The notes under the pieces: model-generated
The model's database searches: none
The model's input: only the letters and a program-made list of their open reading frames with translations
What the model was told of the DNA's origin: nothing
Made by a program: the position numbers and the translations under genes
From: Ananas comosus
Taxonomy: Eukaryota > Streptophyta > Magnoliopsida > Poales > Bromeliaceae
DNA length: 64,000 nt
NCBI RefSeq assembly: GCF_001540865.1
Contig: NC_033642.1
Coordinates: 1,211,450 to 1,275,449 of the forward strand
Direction of reading: 5' to 3'
In this document: positions 53,394 to 64,000 of the stretch, in pieces
Position numbering within the stretch: the first letter of the stretch is position 1
Layout of the letters: each line of letters starts with the position of its first letter

Positions 53394-53620
53394 GGTATGA
53401 TTCAAATTTAGAACATCTCGCTCTAATACTATTTGAAACAATCATTGTACTCTAAACACTTAAGCTGTTAGAGAACGATATTTATATATTTTTATATTTG
53501 ACACGATGTGGTCTAACCAATCACAATTGTTTTTAGAATTCAACCATTCTACGACTATTTATAGAAAAATATCTTTCTTATAATTTTTTCTCAAAAGAAG
53601 GTATTTGATTTCACGGCATA

Positions 53621-53800
53621 TAGGGCTGGCAATCCAGCTCGCTGTTCGTGAGCCAACTTATATTCGACTCGAAATGAACTTGAGATCAATCGCCCATTTA
53701 ATAAATAGGCCGAACACGAGTTGAATTTTTCACCTTGAAATCTTATCAAGCCGAACGCGAGTTGGGTCAGCTTCGTCGCAATCGGTTCGATATAATTCGA
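53621..53800. mobile_element. hAT-like element fragment (one end)
   Basis: Starts TAGGGCTGGCAATCCAGCTC, like the right end of the 48288 element, and continues with AGGCCGAACACGAGTTG. The other terminus is missing. Confidence 0.65.
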
Positions 53801-53817
53801 ATATGTACATATATATA

Positions 53818-54300
53818 GGGACTACTATATTTTTTAAAGTACATAGAATTATAACTTGTTTTTAATGATGGGATATTCAATTCGGCTATTAGACATGATC
53901 TACGGTGTTGAAACTATCTAAAAACCAAATTTAATAACTTTTTTTTATTTTGTTTAACTACTAGATAAGAAGTCTCAAAATGAACGACTGAAAATAAAAA
54001 AGTTATACAAAATAGTGATGAAAGACAGAAATTTTAAATCGAAAATATTAATTTTGCTCTTGATGGTAACTAAAATTTTCATTAAAAAATCACCTAATGC
54101 AGATTTTTCTACATCATTGAACTTACAAACGCGCTACATCGGCTATTAAAATAATTATTTTTGAGACTCTTTGATCACTTAATACATAATGTCGAAAAAT
54201 TATAAAATTTAATTTCTAAATAGTTCTAATGACGATGCCTATCGAAGAGCCGATCGTCAAATCGGATGTTCCATCAATAATATTTACTATCCACTTTTTG
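53818..54300. repeat. Degenerate relative of the 52071 Mutator-like MITE
   Basis: Starts GGGACTACTATATTTT and shows the TTGTTTTTAATGATGGGATA and ATCGGATGTTCCATCAATAA paired subterminal blocks typical of the 52071 and 58111 elements. Ends are eroded; boundaries are approximate. Confidence 0.4.
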
Positions 54301-54616
54301 ATGATTGAATGCCTAGTGTTTAGTGGAGATTAGTTGAATAGTAATAATTTAAAATAAGGGTGAAACGGTGGATAGTAACGTGAAACGGTGGATAATAACT
54401 ACTATTTATATACTATTAATAGTATTCTAATTGAAATATATATATATATATATATATAGAGAAAGAGAGTTGTATTGGAATACTATTAATAATATGATAC
54501 TATTCACTTTGTGACTATTAGATGCCTAGGATTGAGTGGGTCGCGTGGTATAATAGTAATGATCTAAGAATAAAAAGGTGAATACTATTTACTATTAATA
54601 GTATTCTAACTGAACT

Positions 54617-54705
<89 letters not shown>

Positions 54706-54749
54706 GATTTAGGGCCAATCCAAATATAAAGAGGTCTGATTAAAATTCC
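54301..54749. repeat. Inverted repeat and (TC)n(AT)n microsatellites
   Basis: AGTTGTATTGGAATACTATT at about 54468 pairs with AATAGTATTCTAACTGAACT at about 54598. A (TC)n run at about 54620-54646 passes directly into (AT)n to 54702. Another (AT)n is at about 54437-54460. No gene is seen. Confidence 0.6.
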
Positions 54750-55325
54750 AATTTTCTAATTTTCTTTCCACTTTTCACCTAGTAGTAGAACTGATAATCT
54801 AATTTATTGGTCGTGAGCCAACTCGTATTCGACAAGGCAGAACAAACTTGATTTTTCAGCTTGATATTTTAACGAGCCAGCTCGCGCGTGTTCGGCTCAT
54901 TTAATAAATAAAAGCACACGAATGAGCTAGCCCTAGCTTGCTCGTGTTCGGCTCATTGATAGCTCTAACTGTATATAGCATGATGTGATATATTTGCTAC
55001 ACAGAAAACTTTCTCCTCTAACACACCCTTAATTTTTTAATTTTCTTCCAACTTAATTTTCACATAGTAGGAGATTGAACTGACAATCTAATTTACTGTT
55101 CTTGAGCTAGCTCATATTCGGCAAGCACAACACAATTTTGATTTTTCAGCTCGATATTTTAACGATCCAGCTCGTGCTAGGCTCTTAATGAATGAGTGCA
55201 CACGAGCTTGCCCTAGCTCGCTCGTGTTCGGCTGGTCGACAGCTCTAACTGTGTATAGCGTATAGCATGATGTGATATGTCTGCTACACAGAAAACTTTC
55301 ACCTCCAACACACACCCTTAATAAC
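54750..55325. repeat. Tandem duplication of about 285 bp containing hAT-family debris
   Basis: 54750-55030 and 55031-55325 share, in order, TTTCACCTAGTAGTAGAACT-type sequence, the ATTTTAACGAGCCAGCTCG block, GCTCGTGTTCGGCT, and GCATGATGTGATAT followed by TGCTACACAGAAAACTTTC. They differ by several substitutions and small indels. Confidence 0.8.
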
Positions 55326-56419
55326 CATGTGTTCATGATTAATTGTTTCCATCTCATCAGCACCACTCACGTGTAGATACCATGCAATCTCCTATTATAC
55401 CTTCATTATTTATTTATTTATATTTTTTGTGATAATGCTTGAGGGCCCCTCAACTTTAATTATTTTGATAAATATATGCTCACCTTTTGGATTTTTTAGA
55501 TTTTAGTGGGTTTAGTCTAGTCAATTAAAGTTTCTAGTTAATTCGTTTAACTGATCTCACCAACATTTTATGTTTTTTATCACTTTTTTAGTAATTATTG
55601 TTGCTATTTAGTCCGTATATTTTTATCTTATTATTCTTTTCTCTAGTAATTAAGTTAACTTTTCTAAAATGTCTTTTCCAATAAGAATCCTTTCTCGTCC
55701 TTCATGTCACAATTGTATATGTTATTTTTCCCCAACTTTTTGGTGAGAAAATTATTAAAAATATAAAAAGTTCCACATGGCAAAATATAAAAAGTTCCAC
55801 ATGGCAAAGCAAACATGTTGAAAAATAAAAAAAAAAAGGCTAAATTATAAAAAACTTTTTTATGCTTTAGTATTCCCGTCCTAATTATCTTCTGCATTAA
55901 AAATTATATCAATAAATTTTACTTTATTATCATCTTAAATAAATAAAAAAAATAGATAATTAGTAAGTAAATAAGTTTATGTATTATATAATTCCACATC
56001 TTAACATATATTCAATTTGCAACTCAAAAAAATATGAATATTTAGATAAATGAGATATCCGATTATACTAATTCTATCAAAATTGATAGTTTATTTAGCA
56101 ATTTATTCAAAATTTATGATTCTAGAAAAATGTCCCATTATTTGAGGCAAGTGCTAAAGTATATATAAAGCCAATGTAGCTAAAAAACATAAATGCCATT
56201 TCTCATGTTTAAGGAGTGCCAATGTCCTGGTGACACCACTTAGATATTTAGAAGCTAAAGTGTACATGCCTGAATTGACTTAAAGAAAAATAAAAAAAAA
56301 AGGGCTTTATAGGATCCATAAATAGCCTGGTTGTGAACCCCAAAGCCAAGTTAGAAGAGTGTTAACAAGTCTTGTTCAAGTGTATACAAGGGTGGTGGTG
56401 AAGAAAGAAGAAGAAGAAG
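55326..56419 (+). other. Upstream region of the WAT1-related gene
   Basis: AT-rich, with a MITE-like CCCCTCAACTTTAATTATTT motif at about 55447 and a short tandem TTCCACATGGCAAA repeat near 55770-55810. CATAAATAG at about 56318 could serve as a TATA box. No other gene is seen. Confidence 0.5.
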
Positions 56420-58657
56420 ATGATGATGATGGGGTGGTGGAGGGAGCGGGGGCCGGTCGCCGTGATGGTCGCCGCCGACGTCGGGTTCGCGGTGATGAAC
56501 GTGATGATCAAGAAGGTGATCGACGAGGGGATGGACCGCCTCGTAATCGTCACGCTTCGTCAGCTTGTCGCAACATTCTTCATGGCCCCTATCGCGTTTT
56601 TCTATAAAAGGCACGCACATATATATCAGCTATAAATTTTTTTTTTTTTTCTCCATATATTTATTATAGAAGTACTGTTTAAACAGATCTATTTAAAAAA
56701 AATAATTGTAGCGTTGGTTTAGTAATATTATTCAAAACTCTTTAGTTGCCAAAGAGGTAGCTTTCATTATTGATCTATTGACTCTCTTAAGAAGGTTGAC
56801 TACAATGAATATATTAATGAACTACCCTAATCTTTTTTTTTTTTTTTTCTCATTTCCACACAAGTGGTGCTAATATATAAATTTCTTTTTTTAACCATTT
56901 GACTGCAGGAAGACGAGACCAAAACTTACGGGCGAGATCTTCGTTTATCTCTTCTTCAGTGCATTATTTGGGTAAGAAAACACAAATTAAAACAGTTATT
57001 ATATTATTATAAAAATTTATGAAAGTATATCACAATTGTTATGGGTCGGGTTTGGTCTGGTTCGCTTGATGAGGTGATCAGTTCTCAAATTTCAATAACT
57101 GAGGCCCGGTAAAATTCGGGTCGGGTTCGAGCCATTCAATTATTTGATAGATCTGCTTCGGCCCGACTAATCTTACTCGACCCAATCTGACCAGATCTAA
57201 AATATCTAGTTTTGTATCGGGCTCGAGCCTAGCAAAAATTTTGGTATATCTACAAAGTCTTTTTTTTTTTTTTTTCAAATATAATGAAAAGAGTTTCCAC
57301 TCTCAAATTTTTTGTTTAAGTTCTATCTCAAACCACACATATAGAGTATGCAAAAAATCCAACAAATGCGTTTAAACATGTAAAGCTCGTGGCCGATAAA
57401 TGTTGTGCGATGATGTTGAGTTACCTATTGATTCGCGCTCTGCAGTGCCTCTCTACCACAGTACCTGTTCTTTGTCGGGCTGCAGTACACGTCGGCGACA
57501 TTCTCATGCGCATTCCTCAACATGGCTCCGATATTCACCTTCCTCATCGCTTTACCGCTACGGTATCTTATCGGAACCCTCGCATTAGCATACTCATCAA
57601 ATAGAGTAATCTTGATATGTTTAATTTGTAATTCCTTATTAATTATAGTGTAGTTAGTGGGATTACTTAGAATGTGTTGAGGTACACTACTTTTAGAACT
57701 ACTGTGGTACACATCATCAGTGTTTGGCTATTGAAATTGATGTTGGAAGCATCCGTGGGACCAAAAAAAAAAAACAAAGCTGCTTTAGCTGTAAGCTAAG
57801 GTTTTATAAGCACAGTTGCTTTTGCTTTGTTGGACAAGTTGGTTTTTTATGTACCAAAATGGAACTAAGCCCTTTTCCTCAATTTGCTTTTTATGGTGAT
57901 GTTAAAGGGATTAGTTGCAGCTCTTTGTTGGTAGGAAGTAGACCTGGCAAACTGGCGGGTTGGGTAACCCGCAGGCAGGTTGGGTAATCCGCAGGCGGGT
58001 TATTGTATTCGTGGGTTACTCGCAAATTTTTGGATAGCCAACATTTTTACCCATATCCGCTTGCGGGTGGGCGGCTAGGTATGCAGGTTACCCGCAATTT
58101 TCACACATATAGAGTGAGGCTACTATGCTATCGGAAGCACGGAGCCTTCCGTGCTTCCAGCTTGTTTTCGATGTTGCGACTTTCGAATCGTCGATCGGCT
58201 CCGTTAAACTTGATCAAGAGTATTTGGAGTACCTAGAAAATAAATTGTATTATTTTTCGATATCATTTGCCTAGTGATCGAATAGGCTCAAAATCAACAA
58301 ATTTCAATGGCCGTAGTGAGCCGTTTGCAAGTTTAACGGTGTAGAAATATCCAAATCACGTGAAATTTTGATAGAAAATTCTTTATACTATATAAAACAA
58401 GATCAATATCTTTGATTTAAAATTTTAATGTCGTATTATTACATTTTGTAAGATTTTTATTTTCAGCCGTTGATTTTGAGCCCCTTCGTTCACTAGGCAA
58501 ATGATATCGTAAAATCATAAAATTTATTTTCTAGGTACTTCAAATACTCTAGATCAAGTTTAACGAGCGATCTGACGATGCGATCAAGAGTCGCAACATC
58601 GAAAACGAGCCTAGAAGCACGGAAGGCTCCGTGCTTACGACAGCATAGTAGCCTCCA

Positions 58658-58719
<62 letters not shown>

Positions 58720-61700
58720 TTTTAAAAGCTTAATATAACTCATTGTTTAAAATATCATAACATACAATAAAAATATTTAAATTTCTAAAGCAAAAATATT
58801 TCATAATATAAAAGACACGCAATAAAAAATTAGAATTAAAATTTTTAAGATTGATAAAATAAAAAATATATATTAATTAAGAAAATATATTTTTAATTAA
58901 AAAATATATGTGCGGGTATTCGTGGGTACCCGCAGGTTATCCAAAATACCTATTCTTTAATGGGTACCCACCCGTTTTACCAGTAATTTTTTGTATTGGA
59001 AAAGTTGGTATCTATACCCGTAAATTTGTGGATAACCTGCGGGTACCCGAGGGTTTGGGTCAAAATTGCTAGGTCTAGGAAGGTCTGTAACTAGCTTAGG
59101 AATGCGTTTTTCAAATGTAACTGAGCTTTCATATTTTATATTCTCGAAAGCTAAAAGCTTTAGAAAAATGGCATAGATGATCACTGCAAAAGTATATATG
59201 TAGATGCACAGATATTTTTTCGATAAAAATCACTGTAGATTTCTTCAGCTGTGATTGCCATCATCATTTTATAGCATTAGAAATATTAAGCTCAAAAGAG
59301 TTTGAAAAAAAGCTGCTTTGGTTGTAAGCTAAGGTTTTATAGGCACAGTTGCTTTTGCTTTGGTGAAAAAGTTGGTTTTTTATGTACCAATTAACTACAA
59401 CAGAATTAGGTTATAGGGACACATGTTTGGGACACTTTTGAGTAAGTGTCCCATTTATGCTAAAATTTAAAAACACATCTATTAATGCCTAAATATAAAG
59501 CCCAATCCAACCAAAAATAAAAAAATTACTCTACTCAACCCACCACACTCTGTCCATTTGGCCCGATTACAAACAGAAAAGAAAAAAAAAAGAAGAAAAA
59601 TCAATTACTATCTTTCCTTCTCTCTTCACTCAATCCACTGAAATTCTAGACGAAGAGCCTTTACTGTCATCCTCCTCCGCCACCGCAGCCAACGAGATAG
59701 AGTTTCGGCGGTTGCTAAATGTTTAAATAAATGTTGGTAAATTAGTAGCACTTTTTTAGGTTATAGCGACACTCTTTAACTGTCACTATATACCTAGCGA
59801 CCCCACATATAACAACACTTTTTAAAAGTGTCGGTAATTTTAACTAGCGGCACTTTTTTGACATGTACCTATATTTAAAAGTGTCGCTATAGACCGTTTT
59901 TGTTGTAGTTTTCTGCAAAAGGAAATGAGCCCTTTTCCTTAGTTTGCTTTTCATGGTGATGTTAATGGGATTAGTTGTAGCTCTTTGTTGGTAGGAAGGT
60001 CTATAGCTAGCTTAGGAATGCATTTTTCAAATGTAACTGCTTTCATATTTTATATTCTCAAAAGCTAAAAGCTTTAGAAAAATGGCATACGTGACTAGGG
60101 TGGCAAATTCAGCTCGCTGTTCGCGAGCAAGCTCGTGTTCAATTTGAAAAAAGCTTGACATCGAACTGCTCGTTTAATAAATGAGCTGAATACAAGCTGA
60201 ATTTTTCAGCTCATTTAATGAACGAGCCGAACACGAGTTAGGTCAATTCGCTCGTGTTACATACATTTTATATTTATGTATATATAAATAAATAATTAGT
60301 TTTTAGCTTAATCTAAATATAAAGCCCAATTCAATTATAAAAAGGTCATTTATATGTAAAGTTTTTACTATTAAATCAAAGTCAAATAGATAAGATCTCA
60401 TAAATTTATTTTATATACCTATCTTTTATAATTTTTTTAACTTATTATTTATGGGTCAGCTCGTGTTCGGCTTGTTTATGAAATGAGCCGAACACGAGCC
60501 AACCTCAGCTTGCTCGTGCTTGGCTCGTTGACACTCCTATAGGCGACCAACACTAGAAAAGTATGTAGATGCGCAAATGCTTTTTCGATAGAGGTCACTG
60601 AAGGTTTCTCTAGCTGTATTTGCCATTACCATTTTATAGCATTATAAACACTAAGCTCAAAAGAGTTTGAGAAATACTTATGCAAAGTAAGCTAATGCAA
60701 TGCAGACATTCTATATCCACTACTAATGTTAGTGCAATTAGTGGAACTACACATATATTATCTTTATCTTAATGTAGGTTACTCTTAGCACTATAATATA
60801 CCTTAGTGTTTTCCTACTGAAAAAGTTTGGTAGCTTCCGCAGAACAAAAATAGTGCCTGCTTTATTTGTAAGCTAAAGTTGATGTTTAGATAATGGGAAT
60901 GTGTCCTTTGCCTGTTATAGTAATGTTGATGGGTCTAGCTGTAATTGATTGCTCTTTTAATGGAGGCCTAGTTTTGAAATATGTTGTCGAAATACGCCCA
61001 CTTTCATACTTTGAAAACAAAAAATCTGAAAGTGTTTTGGAGTTTCATTATTCTGATTCGAAAATAATGGCATCGAAATTTGAAAATCTCCACCGGAGTC
61101 TATGGAGGTCGCTAGAGACTTCTCCGGTGTAGATACCGATCGCCATTTCATAACATCGGAGGAGCGCAATTCAAAAGAGGACTTGACTATGATCGAAACG
61201 TACTGCACTGCGATGTGCAAAGGCTCGAAGCTAGAGCCATTGAAGGTGGTAGTAGTTTTTACGGTGGCACGTGATATTGCAGCATGCAGGGATTGGCTTT
61301 TGGACATACAACTAATCAAGTCCGGTTTCAAGTTTGGCCTGCAAAGCTGGTGTTAGATATGTCTCGAATTCTAGTGCCACAAGGTCTTTTAACTCTATTC
61401 TATTTTGATTATCCCATTAAGTTAAGTTTGGATTATGTCTAATCTAATTAAGATATTCCTAGTTTTAGTGGATTTGTTTCGAATCGTATTAGGATTTAAC
61501 CACTATTATAAATATACCCTTTATTCTATTGATTTGGTGCGGAAGATGAGAGAGGGAATATGGGTGTATTTTTGGGATTACCTAGAGTTTTATGAGAGAG
61601 GCATATTTTGTACACCATTTTAATTATAATGAAGATCTCCGCTCCGTCTTCGTCCGTGGACGTAGGCCAGTGGCCGAACCACGTAAATATTGTGTGCTTT

Positions 61701-63636
61701 ATTTTTCTTCTCTCTTTCTCGGATCTCTTTTGGTATTTTGACACCCGACGAACTAGATCTTTTCGGTTCTAGTTCTAATAGCTGGAATAATATCGCACTT
61801 TAGAATCTGAACTTTCTGATATGTTACAATTTCATTCCCGACGGTCAGAATATTATCGACTCACCCTCTGAAAACTATTTTGTTACAGGTTGGAGACACT
61901 GGACCTGAAGAGCAAAGCTGGGATGTCAAAGTTGCTAGGAACAATCACATGCCTGAGTGGTGCAATTCTGCTCACTCTCTACCAAGGCCCAGTCCTACCC
62001 CACAAGCACTCAACACAAACCCTAATAAAACCCTACCATATGGGGTACAGCTCCAACACAAAGCAGTGGATGGTTGGGTCCATTGCCCTCCTAGCTGGGT
62101 GCCTCTGTTGGGCTTCTTGGTTCTTGCTGCAATCTAAAGTGTGCAAGAAATACCCTGCCATTTATTCTGCTACTGCTCTCATATTCTCACTGAGCTTTGT
62201 ACAAGCTACTGCATTTAGTTTGGCTACTCAGAAGAGCATCTCTGTGTGGGTTCTGAAGAAGAAGTTAGAGATCATTACCGTCGTATTCTCGGTAAGGAAA
62301 AGAAATGGAGTAAGTTCAATCTAGCTAGTCGATGAACAAAACGAATCGTTTCGACTCAAAATGGGTTGAAAAGTTGGGGTCTAAAATTTAACATTGGCTC
62401 GGATTGGATTCGAATCGACTTATACGAAGCTACTTGTTTAGGTCAACTTAGCCCAGGCCAAACCCAACCTTATAAACCAACCTAACTAACTCTTTGAAAC
62501 ACCCAAATATCTTATCAACTGTGCCAGCAATATGAAGCCAATAACTGACCTCTTATATCTGTCGACTATTGTTGCTGTTATAATGCATTTTAATTTCAAT
62601 CGTGCTACAAAATTTGGTGCGCTAATTCCTTCTCAATTAAGCTGAATCAAATGAGTGATTAATTAATTACATGCAGGGAGTGGTGGGATCAGGATTAGGG
62701 TTCCTGGCAATGTCATGGTGTGTGGGGAAGAGAGGCCCAGTCTTCACTGCTGCATTCACTCCTCTCATACAAATCATGGTGGCTGCCTTTGATTTCTCCA
62801 TCCTCCATGAACAGCTTCACCTTGGAAGGTATATTGGAATGAACTCTATTCTTATCCTACATATTCATATTCTTAGATAAGGGTAAATTGCACTACCGCT
62901 GGTCGCTGAACATCGAGCTTCAATTAGTTCCGATTAAGCATCGAACCGTATAATCAATTCCTATTTTAATGTGATCGCTCCGTTAAACTTCGGTTTTGTC
63001 GATAAAAGAAAAAAGTGGTTGCTAATTTAGCTGTCATATCATCTTCAAGAAATGAGGTAAAAGTGGGTACTCATTCAACTGGCAAACGATCACTTGAGAC
63101 GACGTGATAATTGGAAAAGACAAGTGATTTTGCGACAAAGTCATGGGCATATATATATATATATATATATCAAGTGACAGGTGCTGCAGTCATGTCATTT
63201 CTTGGCTGAATTAGCTTTCACATTATCTTTTCATTAGGAAAATTAATTTGAACAATAAATGAGGTTCGACGTCTTAATGGAAGTAAGTCGAACTTCATCA
63301 TGACCGCCGGTGCAATTTATCTCATTAGACAGGGAGGTGATATATATTGAGAGAGCTATTTTTGATTAGCGAGGGTGATATTCATCGAATCTGATAAAAT
63401 TCAGTCAGTAATTGTAACCAGATTTAATGAATCAATCTACAATCAACATGTTTATGTTGTGAGCTAACAAGTACAACTATTTTGTCAATTTTCCCAGCAT
63501 CTTGGGCTCTGCTCTTGTGATTATGGGGCTCTATTTCCTTTTGTGGGGCAAAAGCAAAGAGGCTCAATTAAGCAATGGAGTTAAGCCTAATGAGGAGCAT
63601 GTTGAACAACCCCCTGTGCAAGTACAAACTGTTTAG
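56420..63636 (+). CDS. WAT1-related transporter (UMAMIT, EamA domains)
   Basis: A drug/metabolite-transporter superfamily membrane protein of 354 residues, related to WAT1 (UMAMIT) proteins that move amino acids or auxin across plasma membrane or tonoplast. Exons: 56420-56610, 56909-56971, 57446-57562, 61889-62291, 62677-62828, 63498-63636 (1065 nt, in frame). Ten hydrophobic spans in two EamA repeats are expected. Blocks: MVAADVGFAVMNVMIKKV, VTLRQLVATFFMAPIAFFYK, GLQYTSATFSCAFLNMAPIF, GSIALLAGCLCWASWFLLQS, GVVGSGLGFLAMSWCVGKRG, ILGSALVIMGLYFLLWGKSK. The C-terminal tail is hydrophilic. Intron 1 has a GC donor (AAAAG/GCACGC) and a normal AG acceptor, a rare GC-AG intron or a weakened site. Intron 3 is 4.3 kb and packed with insertions. 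The start is the first of four consecutive ATG codons at 56420-56431; which one is used is open. Substrate is unknown. Confidence 0.92.
58111..58660. mobile_element. Mutator-like MITE nested in the hAT element
   Basis: The inverted ends are AGAGTGAGGCTACTATGCT and, reversed, AGGTGGAGGCTACTATGCT. The following GAAGCACGGAGCCTTCCGTG hairpin and GTTTTCGATGTTGCGAC block pair with the opposite end. It belongs with the 52071 element. The right flank runs into (AT)n (58661-58716), which obscures any target duplication. Confidence 0.75.
58661..58716. repeat. (AT)n microsatellite
   Basis: About 56 bases of pure AT dinucleotide repeat directly after the nested MITE. Confidence 0.95.
59394..59909. mobile_element. 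CACTA-like MITE in WAT1 intron 3
   Basis: The inverted ends are ACTACAACAGAATTAGGTTA and, reversed, ACTACAACAAAAACGGTCTA; the next block is TAGGGACAC against TAGCGACAC. The CTACAA start and the GTGTCGCTATA repeats within (ACACTTTTTAAAAGTGTCGG) suggest the CACTA group. Flanking trinucleotides TTA and TTT do not match fully, so the TSD is uncertain. It interrupts copy 2 of the intron duplication. Confidence 0.65.
60097..60539. mobile_element. hAT-like MITE, GAGCCGAACACGAGC family, in WAT1 intron 3
   Basis: Starts TAGGGTGGCAAATTCAGCTC and ends GTTGACACTCCTA. Flanks TACGTGAC and TAGGCGAC match at six of eight positions. The interior has the AATGAGCCGAACACGAGCC block of the 48288 element. Length is 443 bp. 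Confidence 0.78.
60961..61345. other. WAT1 intron 3, unassigned
   Basis: Two short open frames occur here (one per strand) with no family resemblance. Sequence around 61080-61150 (CCACCGGAGTCTATGGAGGT) is richer in GC than the rest of the intron. I see no defined element. Confidence 0.4.
61351..61780 (+). mobile_element. Copia-like solo LTR, perfect TSD GCTGG
   Basis: Starts TGTTAGATATGTCTCGAATT and ends TTCTAGTTCTAATA, with a perfect 5-bp GCTGG duplication at 61346-61350 and 61781-61785. The interior has the classical plant copia LTR landmarks: AGAGAGGCATATTTTGTACA, GAAGATCTCCGCTCCGTCTT and GTGGACGTAGGCCAGTGGCC then GAACCACGTAAAT. It lies 109 bp upstream of WAT1 exon 4. Confidence 0.9.
62881..63321. 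mobile_element. MITE-like inverted element in WAT1 intron 5
   Basis: The left end GGGTAAATTGCACTACCGCT pairs with the right end which, reversed, reads GATAAATTGCACCGGCGGTC. An (AT)n run lies inside at about 63152-63170. TIR style resembles Mutator-like MITEs; flanks match at only about six of nine positions. Confidence 0.55.
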
Positions 63637-64000
63637 TTAACAAAAGAAGAGGTTCACTTTTAAAGTACCATTATTTAAAGTTGAGCTTTGTTGCAACCAT
63701 ATGTAAGTTTGAGATTTTGATTTGAGGAACATCCACTTAATTTATGCAAAAATGTTGAAGGTTTAATTTGGATTATAATAGGCCAAATCGGCATGTTTAG
63801 GGCTTTTTCATGAGAAAGGAGGTGTATTTACTTCTTGTTTAATTTTATGTCATAATTAAGTCTCATTGGAAATTTATCATGCATGTGTTGACATTGCTTA
63901 AGGAGAGAGAGGCCAAGGTTCTACTAAATTTGCGGTATTAATTTGATGCAGTCGATTTAGCGTTAGAGTTTATGAAAAAGCATGACCCAATCAAGGTAGG
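63637..64000. other. 3' flank of the WAT1-related gene
   Basis: Likely 3' untranslated and downstream sequence; no new gene is visible up to the window edge. Confidence 0.6.

Larger units (their letters stand above)
57939..59077. mobile_element. hAT-like element in WAT1 intron 3, host of a nested MITE
   Basis: The ends are TAGACCTGGCAAA and, reversed, TAGACCTAGCAA. The interior is rich in GGGTTACCCGCAGG and reverse strings. TAGGAAG occurs at both edges. The uninterrupted target is visible in the duplicated intron copy (GGTAGGAAGGTCT at about 59990), which confirms the insertion point. The Mutator-like MITE at 58111-58660 and an (AT)n run lie inside. Confidence 0.8.
57776..60960. repeat. Threefold duplication of intron sequence in WAT1 intron 3
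   Basis: The unit starts GCTTTAGCTGTAAGCTAAGG at 57784 and recurs at about 59310 and, shorter, at about 60858. Copies 1 and 2 also share TTGGTTTTTTATGTACCAA, GGGATTAGTTG(C/T)AGCTCTTT and GGTAGGAAGGTCT, each interrupted by a different element. Copy 1 is split by the hAT element 57939-59077. Copy 2 is split by the CACTA-like element 59394-59909 and the hAT element 60097-60539. Confidence 0.8.

Noticed and set aside
60893..61356. Short open frames in WAT1 intron 3 as a nested gene
   Set aside because: The first part is the third copy of the duplicated intron segment and the rest has no domain or homology signal that I can recognise.

Overview
This is nuclear DNA from a flowering plant. The genes have many GT-AG introns with AT-rich non-coding sequence, and the gaps between genes are packed with plant transposon families. 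The very GC-rich first exon of the CDC48C gene suggests a monocot, perhaps a non-grass commelinid such as a bromeliad, but the species is a guess.

Six genes have complete or near-complete models: (1) PASTICCINO1-type FKBP (minus, 62-7178, 3' part beyond the left edge); (2) and (3) two tandem HAD phosphatases of the SGPP type (plus, 20856-24038 and 27131-29418); (4) a CDC48C/NVL-type AAA ATPase (minus, 30338-36990, with a one-base frame problem in a GGC run); (5) ribosomal protein L9 (plus, 42023-45078); (6) a WAT1-related transporter (plus, 56420-63636). A small six-cysteine secreted peptide gene (37334-37543) lies head to head with CDC48C. For the spliced models, exon lengths and phases were added up by hand and stay in frame, except for the CDC48C anomaly.

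Between 6.6 and 19.1 kb there is a segmental duplication. Copy A holds the PAS1 5' end and a DIR1-like lipid-transfer-protein gene, split by a 6-kb LINE. Copy B holds a dead copy of PAS1 exon 1 and a second DIR1-like gene. Both DIR1-like genes are broken, by different lesions: one lost its start codon and the other has a stop codon and a lost cysteine.

The remaining sequence is largely mobile elements, many with exact target-site duplications: Tourist-like (TTA/TAA), hAT-like (8 bp), Mutator-like (9-10 bp), a TRIM with a tRNA-Met primer site, a copia-like solo LTR, and a recurring short TG...CA solo-LTR family. The 4.3-kb third intron of the WAT1 gene is a nest of duplicated intron segments and inserted elements. 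Four single-N positions mark assembly joins, and three of them are flanked by near-identical direct repeats that look like unmerged contig ends. I found no convincing new multi-gene system; the genes look like unrelated housekeeping and transport functions.
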